DNA of 64,000 nucleotides from Synergistaceae bacterium (GTDB lineage Bacteria > Synergistota > Synergistia > Synergistales > Aminobacteriaceae), in NCBI GenBank assembly GCA_017445405.1, contig JAFSUD010000068.1:48555-112554 (forward strand). Direction: 5' to 3'. The first letter of the stretch is position 1; each line of letters opens with the position of its first letter. The translations under genes and the position numbers were made by a program. Under the pieces are notes generated by a model. It saw only the letters and a program-made list of their open reading frames with translations, had not been told where the DNA came from and did not search any database. Below are positions 54,978-62,858 of this stretch, piece by piece.

Positions 54978-55024
54978 GATATAACCTCCTGAAATGTAAT
55001 AATCGTTCGTTCCGTTGTACACCA

Positions 55025-55307
55025 TCACGGCAAATATCCCACGTCCTTCGCAATCCGTTCTGCTAAAGCTCCGGGATATATATACCAGTTTGATGCCCAT
55101 CTTCCGCCTGCTGCTGACTTCATCGCGTCCTCCATTGCTGAACCCTTGAAGCCCTCCGCCGTAAGAGAGAACCCGTGCTTGGCCGCAAACTTCACAAGAA
55201 CATCAATGTGCCCCTGCTCGTCCTTGCTCTCAAGTTAAGGCCGTAATGACTCCAGCTGCCTGCGTGCGTCCTCATTGTTGAATATGAACTCTGCAGCTTC
55301 CCGACAT
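55025..55307 (-). pseudogene. Decayed second Nif11-leader precursor
   Basis: ATG at 55307 has a perfect GGAGGGAGGAATC site. After three codons the frame is broken. The homologous reading frame continues EAAEFIFNNEDARRQLESLRP, meets a TAA, then resumes as VKFAAKHGFSLTAEGF and ends its leader in KSAAGG. The remnant core reads RWASNWYIYPGALAER, then IAKDVGYLP. It is Trp/Tyr-rich and Cys-free, unlike the intact core. Leader similarity to the intact precursor is high. Confidence 0.8.
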
Positions 55308-55370
55308 GATTCCTCCCTCCAAAAATTCATTACGCGGGGGATTATAGCAAATGAAACACTACAACTCCGC

Positions 55371-55407
55371 AACAAAAAGCCCCTCACTTTTTCAGCAAGG
55401 GGTCTCT
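55371..55407 (-). terminator. Rho-independent terminator for the 5'-nucleotidase gene
   Basis: On the minus strand, ACCCCTTGCTG...AGTGAGGGGCT forms a stem followed by TTTTTG. Confidence 0.8.
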
Positions 55408-55426
55408 TAATCTCCCGTGTATTTCT

Positions 55427-57034
55427 CTACTTGATAACCGTCATTCTGCCTTCTCCGTGAGCGTATCTCTCAGGCAGCCTCTCGAACGTCCGAATGTACC
55501 TCGCAAACGAATCGCTCGCCGTCGCATAGTCAGGCTCAATCAAGCGCGCTCCCTTGAACACGTGGCCGTCTCCCAACGCCGTAAGCACATAGCTTATCGA
55601 CACAACTTTATACAGCTTGTCAGGGTCAAGAGGCTCACCGTTCACCTTTGCGTCCTTCACCCTGCGCTCTCCCTCAATGCCTATCATGATATTTTTGCTG
55701 TCTACCTTGACGGGAGAAGGTATGCTCGTGTCAACTTTGTAGGTCATTCCGGCAACATGCAGGAAGCCTCCGTTGCGTGCAGGCATCAGGCGCACTCCGT
55801 GTTCGAGTTCGTCCAGTATCGTCTGGCCGCTCACCTCGACAATGCACACCGTGTTGTTGAACGGCATCACTGACAACGCATCGTTGAACGTGATACGCCC
55901 GGCCTTGATGTTCGCACGGATTCCTCCGGCGTTGTACATGCCTATATCTGCACGGCCCGTTGCTGTACCTTCTGAGGAGTAGAGCATTGCATCAGCTACG
56001 AGGTTGCACATTCCGTTCTCTGCGTTCCTGATTACCCACTCTCCCGCATCATCCATTGCACGCAGATCAAAGCTCGTGTAGCTCAAAACCTGCCTCAGCG
56101 TGTCCTCATAACGCCTCTTGATGTTCGCGATGAGTTCATTTATTGCCTCGTCCCGGCCCTCAACTTCTGAGACAAGCTCCGTCTTCACCGTGCCGTCCGT
56201 CGTTATCGTAACCTTGCCGATGTTGTGGAGCTTCGTTCCTGTCTGCGTAACTGTTACGTCCTTGCCGTCAGCGTTCTTGAAGACGAGGCCGGGCGTAACT
56301 TCGTGGGAGTGTCCGTCGATGAATACGTCAATGCCTCTCGTTCGGGGTGCAATGTAGGGTACTGCCCATACTTCCGTTACGTCCTCGTACTCGCCGAGAT
56401 GCCCGACAACGATAACGTAATCTGCACCTTCTGCCCTCGCACTGTCTACTGCCTTCTGAATCGAGGCAATCAGCTTCTCGCCGGTCATGTCGCCGCAAAA
56501 GTCGTAGATGTATTTTCCCGAGTCGTCCATGAAGTACGAGGGCGTGGATTTCGTGATGCTCTCGGGAGTGCACGCTCCGACGAACGCGACCTTAACATCA
56601 CCGTACGTGAACATCTTGTAGGGGGCAAATACCGGCTCGCCTGTGCGTAAATCTATGAGGTTGCTGGAGATGAATCCGCACTTGAGATTCTTTGCGAAGT
56701 TCTCGAACTGACTCCAGCCGTAATCGAACTCATGATTTCCGGGTACTGCAACGTCGTAATTCATTGCGTTCATGATCTCCAGAATGTAGCGGCCCTGAGC
56801 TATCATGCCGATTGTTGCTCCCTGTGCCCAGTCTCCTGCGTCAATCAGCGTAACGTAAGGAGTGAGCTTCTGCATCTCGTGCTTGTAGTACTCGACTCCG
56901 GCGTAACCGATAACGTCATCGACTCCGCAGTGAACGTCATTAGTGTAGAGAATGACGATGTCCTTATCAGGGACGGCAGCAAATGACGGCACGCACATAA
57001 CCGCCAGTAATAACAACGCTAAAAATTTCTTCAT
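55427..57034 (-). CDS. Exported bifunctional metallophosphatase/5'-nucleotidase (UshA-like)
   Basis: A signal peptide (MKKFLALLLLAVMCVPSFA) precedes a calcineurin-like domain (ILYTNDVHCGV, DAGDWAQG, VPGNHEFDYG, VGHLGEYE, DVFIDGHSHE) and a C-terminal 5'-nucleotidase domain (~330-520). Family members hydrolyse nucleotides or UDP-sugars in the periplasm. No C-terminal anchor is seen. The 535-residue length is typical. It could supply adenosine to the exported deaminase at 6.7 kb. Confidence 0.92.
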   Translation of the reverse strand: MKKFLALLLLAVMCVPSFAAVPDKDIVILYTNDVHCGVDDVIGYAGVEYYKHEMQKLTPYVTLIDAGDWAQGATIGMIAQGRYILEIMNAMNYDVAVPGNHEFDYGWSQFENFAKNLKCGFISSNLIDLRTGEPVFAPYKMFTYGDVKVAFVGACTPESITKSTPSYFMDDSGKYIYDFCGDMTGEKLIASIQKAVDSARAEGADYVIVVGHLGEYEDVTEVWAVPYIAPRTRGIDVFIDGHSHEVTPGLVFKNADGKDVTVTQTGTKLHNIGKVTITTDGTVKTELVSEVEGRDEAINELIANIKRRYEDTLRQVLSYTSFDLRAMDDAGEWVIRNAENGMCNLVADAMLYSSEGTATGRADIGMYNAGGIRANIKAGRITFNDALSVMPFNNTVCIVEVSGQTILDELEHGVRLMPARNGGFLHVAGMTYKVDTSIPSPVKVDSKNIMIGIEGERRVKDAKVNGEPLDPDKLYKVVSISYVLTALGDGHVFKGARLIEPDYATASDSFARYIRTFERLPERYAHGEGRMTVIK

Positions 57035-57104
57035 GAATAAATCACCTCATATATAATAATAGCCTTCACAAAATTTTACGGCAAGCGGTAAAGTCATTAC
57101 GTGT

Positions 57105-57132
57105 TTGAGAATCTCCGCGCATTTGCTAAAAT
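57105..57132 (+). promoter_or_regulatory. Sigma70-type promoter for the leader ORF and ATP-grasp gene
   Basis: TTGAGA (57105-57110), a 16-base spacer and TAAAAT (57127-57132) precede the leader ATG by ~43 bases. The region 57035-57104 otherwise holds the divergent leader of the nucleotidase gene. Confidence 0.6.
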
Positions 57133-57174
57133 AATTTTGTCATCACAAATTTCAGTTAAAAGGAGCTTGACATC

Positions 57175-57243
57175 ATGTCATCAACGAGGCTAAAATCAGC
57201 TACCAGCTACCAGCTACCAGCTACCTACTGTTTTGTCCGCTAG
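57175..57243 (+). CDS. Putative 22-codon leader ORF with heptanucleotide repeat
   Basis: ATG at 57175 follows AAGGAG by nine bases. The codons enter four AGCTACC repeats and, in this frame, stop at TAG 57241. One frame, reached by gaining one unit or losing two, would stay open to TGA 57330-57332, which overlaps the ATP-grasp ATG at 57326. The remaining frame stops at a TAA about 25 bases past the repeat. Translation is unproven. Confidence 0.35.
   Translation: MSSTRLKSATSYQLPATYCFVR
57198..57225. repeat. Heptanucleotide tandem repeat (AGCTACC), 4 perfect copies
   Basis: There are four exact copies at 57198-57225 within the leader ORF, ~100 bases before the ATP-grasp gene. Confidence 0.97.
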
Positions 57244-57325
57244 AACCTTCCAGCAATAACACCCACAGTTCACACACAAAGACTGCTTCACGTTCTGTAT
57301 TCGTCCATGAGGGAGGAGCACAGAA

Positions 57326-58357
57326 ATGCTGAAGAGAATTTATCGCTTAGTTGTCCCTTCCTTTATGCGACAGGGCATTAACATTATCCGTAAGTTTCCT
57401 GCAGAAGCCAATAAATTCCGCAAAGAGTATAGCGAGAGAGGCATCAAGTTTTCGTTCATGCTGCTGTTCGTTGATTGGATGTTATGCTATGTCATAATCG
57501 GTGCTTCATCTGAGGACTACTTCATCTACAGGCTTTATGAGAAGTCTTGGCGGTGCGCTGAACAGTTCGTAACTGAACGCAGAGCACATTTTCTTATCAA
57601 CAAGTTCAACGGCAAAGCAGAAGACCAGCGCATTATGGTTGAGGACAAGACAATTTTTGCTGAAGTGTTCAGTGAATACACCAAGAGAAAAATTATCTCC
57701 TCAGAAAATCTTAGCGAGGCAGATTTCAGAGCGTTTTTGTGCAGAATGGGAAGAGTAATCATCAAACCTGCTGATGGGTATAACGGCATGAACATATACA
57801 TTCTCAGGGCAGATGATGACGATGAAGCAATACGCCGGGCATATGACAGCTTCTCATTCCACAAGTACACGATTGAGGAAGTGCTCGAACAGGACGGACT
57901 CATGCGTGAAATCAACGCCGGGACATGCAACACAATGAGAGTGAATGTCATCAACAACAAGGGCACATTCGAGATTCAGAATGCAGTATTGAGAGCCGGG
58001 TATGGAGATAAGCCCGTAGATAACATACATGCAGGAGGTGTGGTGTCGCAAATTGACATCAGTAACGGAATTATAGTCTCTCTTTTCTGTGATCGTTCTG
58101 ATAGAAGAGTTCTTCAACATCCTATGACAGGCACAATTATAATAGGCAAGAAGATACCTTCATGGGAAAAGGTTAAGGCCTCAGTTACTAAAGCTGCAAA
58201 AATAATAAGCAGGGTAAAATATACTTCATGGGATATAGCTGTAATCAAAGATGGTGATGTTGCCATAGTTGAAGGTAATACATATGGACACTTCGATGTC
58301 CAGCAAATACCAGCTCAGGCTGGAGTGTGGGAACAATACCGCAAGTATCTGCAGTAA
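57326..58357 (+). CDS. Sugar-transfer-associated type ATP-grasp protein
   Basis: The 343-residue protein has an ATP-grasp fold: VIIKPADGYNGMNIYIL (ATP-binding), YTIEEVLEQ, NAGTCNTMRV and the metal-site WDIAVIKDGDVAIVEGN. It resembles ATP-grasp proteins encoded with polysaccharide genes, which ligate small acids to sugars, and is distinct from the TupA-like gene at 14.3 kb. GGGAGGAGCACAGAA precedes the ATG. The N-terminal ~60 residues include a hydrophobic stretch (FSFMLLFVDWMLCYVIIG) that may contact the membrane. Confidence 0.8.
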   Translation: MLKRIYRLVVPSFMRQGINIIRKFPAEANKFRKEYSERGIKFSFMLLFVDWMLCYVIIGASSEDYFIYRLYEKSWRCAEQFVTERRAHFLINKFNGKAEDQRIMVEDKTIFAEVFSEYTKRKIISSENLSEADFRAFLCRMGRVIIKPADGYNGMNIYILRADDDDEAIRRAYDSFSFHKYTIEEVLEQDGLMREINAGTCNTMRVNVINNKGTFEIQNAVLRAGYGDKPVDNIHAGGVVSQIDISNGIIVSLFCDRSDRRVLQHPMTGTIIIGKKIPSWEKVKASVTKAAKIISRVKYTSWDIAVIKDGDVAIVEGNTYGHFDVQQIPAQAGVWEQYRKYLQ

Positions 58358-58365
58358 TAATACAA

Positions 58366-58402
58366 ATAAAAATCCCCCTTACTTCAACAGCGAGGGGGAA
58401 AA
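58366..58402. terminator. Bidirectional terminator between ATP-grasp and dut genes
   Basis: TCCCCCTT pairs with GAGGGGGA, flanked by A-rich and T-rich runs on both sides. Confidence 0.85.
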
Positions 58403-58404
58403 TT

Positions 58405-58845
58405 TTATCTGATTCCTGTGCTTCCGAAGCCTCCAGTGCCACGCTTGGTAGGCGTAAGCTCCTTCACAGCCTCAAATTTTGCACGAGCCACAGGCACAAA
58501 CACTAACTGCGCTATCCTGTCTCCGAAACTCAGGCTGAAGGGGTCAGTCCCCATGTTGAGGAGCATCACCAGAATTTCGCCCCTGTAGTCAGAGTCAATA
58601 GTGCCCGGCGTGTTCGGAATAATCACCCTGTTATTCAGGGCTAATCCGCTTCTCGGCCTTATCTGTCCCTCCCAGCCTTCCGGAATCTCGAGTCGTATAC
58701 CCGTCGGAATCAGGCTCAGTTCTCCCGGCTTAAGGATGCAGTACTTCATCGAGCACAGATCCACTCCTGCACTGCCGGGCGTCGCGTACTCCGGAATCTT
58801 TATCGTGTTGGCTTCACGCCATATCTTCACCGTTATCTCGTTCAC
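58405..58845 (-). CDS. dut: dUTP diphosphatase
   Basis: The trimeric enzyme hydrolyses dUTP to dUMP. All five motifs are present: PGSAGVDL, RPRSGLALN, GTIDSDYRGEI, GDRIAQLVFVP and RGTGGFGSTG. The start is GTG at 58845, two bases after the pnp stop, so it is probably translated by coupling with pnp. Confidence 0.95.
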   Translation of the reverse strand: MNEITVKIWREANTIKIPEYATPGSAGVDLCSMKYCILKPGELSLIPTGIRLEIPEGWEGQIRPRSGLALNNRVIIPNTPGTIDSDYRGEILVMLLNMGTDPFSLSFGDRIAQLVFVPVARAKFEAVKELTPTKRGTGGFGSTGIR

Positions 58846-58847
58846 TG

Positions 58848-61223
58848 CTAGAAGCCTCCCCGTCTGTCATTGCGCCGTCCGCTCCGGTCATATCCCCCGC
58901 TTCCTCGGTCATAACTTCCGCGTCCGAAGTCGAAGTCATTCCTGCTTGACCTGTTCGACGAGTAACCTCTAGACATGTACCCTGCATTCGGGCTGACTCT
59001 GTCCCTCATTGAGAACGTCCCGTAACCCCGCTCGCGTGAGGCCAGGCTCGCAATCAGGTTGTCGCGTTCCCGTTCGTCAGGCAGTGCGTAGGCTAACCCT
59101 GCTGCACGGATTTTGTCCTCGTTGGCTAGTACACGTCTGCGCGTCAGGTTCACTCTTCCCTGCTCGTCAATATCCTTCACCATGACTAGCACCCTGTCTC
59201 CGGGCTTGAATGCGTCCTCAATGTGAGGCAGCCTGTGAGACGAGACTTCAGAGATGTGCAGGAGGCCTTCTTTGCCGGGCATACACTCAATAAATGCTCC
59301 GAAGTTGATTAAGCGGGTAACTGTGCCAAGATACACTTCACCTGCTGCGAGTTCATGAGTCAATGACATGACTATTGCGCGTGCGTCCTCAACCTGAGCC
59401 ATCGTCGGGCCTGAGATGGAGATTAGGCCGTTATCCTCAATGTTCATCTTTACGCCGGTGCGTGAGGTTATGCTGCGTACTGTCTTGCCTCCGCTGCCGA
59501 TGACCTCGCGGATCTTGTCGGGGTCGATCTCGAACGAGATGATTCGGGGCGCGTTCTGTGATACAGGGTTCGGGACAGGGATAGCGTCCTCCATCTTGTC
59601 GAGAATCTGGAAGCGTGCCTTCTTGGCCTGAGCTAATGCCTTCTCCAGAATCCCGCGCGTTATTCCTCCGGCCTTGTTGTCCATCTGCAGAGCCGTAACT
59701 CCTGCGCGCGTCCCTGCAACCTTGAAGTCCATATCTCCGTAGTGATCCTCGAGTCCCTGAATGTCCGTGAGAATCTGTACCTTGTCGCCCTCCTTTATCA
59801 AGCCCATTGCGATACCTGCAACATGGCAGCGGATAGGCACTCCGGCATTCATCATTGAGAGAGAACCTCCACAGATGCTCGCCTGTGAGCTTGAGCCGTT
59901 GGACTCGAGAATGTCAGACACCACGCGTATAACGTAAGGGAACTCCTCTTCACCGGGAATTACGGGGAGCAGTGCACGTTCAGCGAGCGCGCCATGACCT
60001 ATTTCACGACGACCGGGACCGCGCATAGGCCTGACTTCTCCGACAGAGTAAGGCGGGAAGTTGTAGTGCAGAAGGAAGCGTTTTGCGGGTTCATTGAGCT
60101 TGATGCCGTCGAGTATCTGGTCGTCCTCGCCTATCATGCCGAGAGTAGTTGTCGCGAGGGACTGAGTCTCGCCTCTTGTGAAGAGTGCGGAGCCGTGAAC
60201 TCTCGGGAGAATATCCAGCTCGCAGGAGATGGGGCGGATCTGATCCATTTTGCGGCCGTCGACTCTGATGTGTTCGTTGATGATTATTCCGCGCATTATG
60301 TCTTTAACGCGGCTGTCTATGTATAGATTGATGTAGTCTGCTTTGTCAGGCTCTTCCTTCAGGAGGTCGGCGAAGTGTTCGGCGGCTAGAGTCTTGGCCT
60401 CCTTGATGGCTTTCTCGCGGGGCTTCTTCTCCTGAATGCGCACTGCTGAGTCGATCTTGGAGTCGAGGTTCTCCCTGACCCAGTTATCGATTTCGGGAAT
60501 GCTCTCGGGCAGCTGCACCTCGAGTTCTGGTTTGCCGACTTCCTCCTTCATCCTGCGCAGGACAGCAATAATCTTCTTTATCTCAGAGTGTGCGAGTTCG
60601 AGCGCGTCAACTAACAGTTCTTCTGACACTTCGTAAGAGCCGGACTCGACCATCGTTATTCCGTCATCATGTCCTGCAACAATGAGGTTGAGCATTGATG
60701 AGTTCATCTGCTTCTCTGTGGGATTGACGACGAGGTTGCCGCCTATGAGTCCGATTCTGACTGCACCGACCGGGCCGCCCCAAGGGATTCCTGAAATTGC
60801 GAGGGCTGCGCTTGCTGCATTGATGCCGAGAATGTTGGGCGGATATACCTGATCCATTGCCAGAACGGTATCTACTACATGAACTTCATTGCGCATGTCG
60901 TCAGAGAAAAGTGAACGTATTGACCTATCCGTAACTCTTGAGCCTAAAATTGCTGATTCTGCGGGCTTGCCTTCTCTCTTGATGAATCCTCCCGGTATTT
61001 TTCCTGCCGAATAATATTTTTCCTCATAGTCCACTACCAGCGGAAAGAAATCTATTCCTGTCCTTGCCTCATCCGTCATACATGCCGTGCTCAACATAAA
61101 CGTTCCGCCGTGTGATGCCAGTACCGCACCGTTTGCCTGCTTGGCCATCTTTCCTGTCCTGAAGACAAGCTCCGATTCGCCGATGGTAACAGAGTAAATT
61201 TTCTCCTGTGCCAAAATCTGCAT
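58848..61223 (-). CDS. pnp: Polyribonucleotide nucleotidyltransferase
   Basis: PNPase degrades RNA phosphorolytically. Two RNase PH domains (GGTFMLSTAC, FTRGETQSLATTTLG, GPGRREIGHGALAERAL) are followed by a KH domain (IREVIGSGGKTVRSI) and an S1 domain (YLGTVTRLINFGAFIE; GLLHISEVSSHR). The chain ends in an unusual ~70-residue Gly/Arg/Ser/Asp-rich tail with RGSYDRGSGGYDRSGR-type repeats, probably an RNA-binding, disordered extension. Confidence 0.97.
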   Translation of the reverse strand: MQILAQEKIYSVTIGESELVFRTGKMAKQANGAVLASHGGTFMLSTACMTDEARTGIDFFPLVVDYEEKYYSAGKIPGGFIKREGKPAESAILGSRVTDRSIRSLFSDDMRNEVHVVDTVLAMDQVYPPNILGINAASAALAISGIPWGGPVGAVRIGLIGGNLVVNPTEKQMNSSMLNLIVAGHDDGITMVESGSYEVSEELLVDALELAHSEIKKIIAVLRRMKEEVGKPELEVQLPESIPEIDNWVRENLDSKIDSAVRIQEKKPREKAIKEAKTLAAEHFADLLKEEPDKADYINLYIDSRVKDIMRGIIINEHIRVDGRKMDQIRPISCELDILPRVHGSALFTRGETQSLATTTLGMIGEDDQILDGIKLNEPAKRFLLHYNFPPYSVGEVRPMRGPGRREIGHGALAERALLPVIPGEEEFPYVIRVVSDILESNGSSSQASICGGSLSMMNAGVPIRCHVAGIAMGLIKEGDKVQILTDIQGLEDHYGDMDFKVAGTRAGVTALQMDNKAGGITRGILEKALAQAKKARFQILDKMEDAIPVPNPVSQNAPRIISFEIDPDKIREVIGSGGKTVRSITSRTGVKMNIEDNGLISISGPTMAQVEDARAIVMSLTHELAAGEVYLGTVTRLINFGAFIECMPGKEGLLHISEVSSHRLPHIEDAFKPGDRVLVMVKDIDEQGRVNLTRRRVLANEDKIRAAGLAYALPDERERDNLIASLASRERGYGTFSMRDRVSPNAGYMSRGYSSNRSSRNDFDFGRGSYDRGSGGYDRSGRRNDRRGGF

Positions 61224-61418
61224 TTCCTCCTAAATAATTAATTCGGTATATTTTACTCATTGACCGGCAAAAAATCACGCTGATATATAATATTAATGTC
61301 ATCAGGAAAACACAGAGAGAAAAGGAGGTTTTACCAACTACTTTACCAACTACAAAAACGCGTCATAAACTCTTGCAGCGACAAAGATTATCCCGCATAA
61401 AAAATTCAGTTCATTCAT

Positions 61419-62222
61419 CTATTTTCTGAGCGTCATCAAAAAACTCTTCAGCTCATTTTTGGGGACTCTGTCATGCAGTTCACTCACAATATCTTTCACG
61501 CTCTTTCCCTCACGCAGCATAGCTTCAGCCTCATCACGCCAAGAGTCATTATTCACGCTCTCAGTCATTCCCTCGACGACAAGCACTAGTTCTCCCTTCA
61601 CTCCAGCCTTCACGCGCTCAAGAATCCCGGCCAAGTCCGAACGTATGACCTCCTGAAACACTTTGCTGACTTCACGGACAAGTGAGGCCCTGCGATTTCC
61701 GAACACGTCAATCATTGAGAGAATGTGTCTCTCTGCTTTGTGAGGCGACAGGTAGAAGCACAGAGTACATTTCGCATCACGCAGACTCATGAAGAGGCGA
61801 TCACGTTCACCCTGTTTTTCCGGAGGGAATCCCAAGAACATGAAGGGCTGAGGATTTATGCCTGACATGATTACGGCAGGGATTAGTGCAGCCGGGCCGG
61901 GGAGTACGTCGACCTCGAGTCCTTCTTCCTGAGCGCGCTTAAGCAGAATCCAGCCGGGATCGGAGAGTCCGGGAGTGCCTGCGTCGGAGATTACTGCGAT
62001 GTTCTCGCCATGACGGAGACGCTCGAGCAGAGTCGGGGTCTTCTCGTTCTCGTTATGGAGGTGAAAGGAGGTGAGAGGTTTATTTATGCCGTAATGACGC
62101 AGCAATATTCCAGATGTCCGGGTGTCCTCACAGGCAATAATATCTGCCTCGCGAAGGACTCGCAGCGCACGCAGAGTAATATCTTCAAGATTGCCGATAG
62201 GTGTAGGAACGAGAGTCAGCAT
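61419..62222 (-). CDS. rsmI: 16S rRNA (cytidine(1402)-2'-O)-methyltransferase
   Basis: The SAM-dependent enzyme methylates C1402 of 16S rRNA. The N-terminal [27 protein letters not shown] and [12 protein letters not shown] motifs and the FLGFPPEK segment are diagnostic. The 267-residue chain is complete. Its first ~57 codons are repeated three more times in tandem upstream (62216-62858). Each upstream copy ends with a stop overlapping the ATG of the next, so ribosomes could reinitiate along the array to this gene. Confidence 0.95.
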   Translation of the reverse strand: MLTLVPTPIGNLEDITLRALRVLREADIIACEDTRTSGILLRHYGINKPLTSFHLHNENEKTPTLLERLRHGENIAVISDAGTPGLSDPGWILLKRAQEEGLEVDVLPGPAALIPAVIMSGINPQPFMFLGFPPEKQGERDRLFMSLRDAKCTLCFYLSPHKAERHILSMIDVFGNRRASLVREVSKVFQEVIRSDLAGILERVKAGVKGELVLVVEGMTESVNNDSWRDEAEAMLREGKSVKDIVSELHDRVPKNELKSFLMTLRK

Positions 62223-62437
62223 GATTTTTCCCCCGCAATATCTCCAGAAGCGGATAACTTCATCATTTTGTGCAGGTAAAAGTAGGTGAGGGGCTTATCT
62301 ATGCCGTAATGACGCAATAACACTCCAGATGTCCGGGTATCCTCACATGCAATAATATCTGCCTCGCGCAGGACTCGCAAAGCACGCAGAGTAATATCTT
62401 CAAGATTGCCGATAGGTGTAGGGACGAGAGTCAGCAT
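62216..62437 (-). pseudogene. Truncated tandem copy of rsmI 5' end (copy A)
   Basis: The 73-codon ORF is nearly identical to RsmI over ~53 residues (to [15 protein letters not shown]), then reads [16 protein letters not shown] and stops across the rsmI ATG. The tail codons carry the ribosome binding region of rsmI. It cannot encode a methyltransferase. Confidence 0.92.
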
Positions 62438-62652
62438 GATTCTTCCTCCGCAATATCTCCAGAAGCGGATAACTTCATCGTTCTGTGGAAGTGAAATGAA
62501 GTGAGGAGCTTATCGATGCCGTGATGACGCAATAACACTCCAGATGTCCGGGTGTCCTCACAGGCAATAATATCTGCCTCGCGCAGGACTCGCAGCGCAC
62601 GCAGAGTAATATCTTCAAGATTGCCAATAGGTGTCGGGACGAGAGTCAGCAT
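62431..62652 (-). pseudogene. Truncated tandem copy of rsmI 5' end (copy B)
   Basis: The 73-codon ORF has the same structure as copy A, offset 215 bases, with a handful of substitutions (KLLTSFHFH). GCGGAGGAAGAATC forms the ribosome binding site for copy A. Confidence 0.92.
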
Positions 62653-62858
62653 GATTCTTCCTCCGCAATATCTCTAGAAGCGGATAACTTCATCGTTTTG
62701 TGCAGGTAAAAGCAGGTGAGGGGCTTATCTATGCCGTAATGACGCAATAACACTCCCGATGTCCGGGTATCCTCACAGGCTATGATGTCGGCCTCGCACA
62801 ATTCACGGAGCGTGATAGTATCGGGATTGCCTATTAGTGCAGGTATCAGAGTCAGCAT
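62646..62858 (-). pseudogene. Truncated tandem copy of rsmI 5' end (copy C, most diverged)
   Basis: The 70-codon ORF opens MLTLIPALIGNPDTITLREL and lacks three residues found in the other copies; it is the most diverged. Its ATG overlaps the metallophosphoesterase stop (TAATG). Confidence 0.9.

Noticed and set aside
54745..54984. Plus-strand ORF opposite the RiPP precursor
   Set aside because: The precursor on the minus strand has leader homology, a GG site and a strong ribosome binding site; the opposite ORF has none of these.
61332..61354. Two copies of a ~11-12-base unit (TTTACCAACTAC) between pnp and rsmI
   Set aside because: There are only two copies, near an AAAAGGAGG with no start codon in range. 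It could be a remnant of a repeat but does not support a contingency locus.
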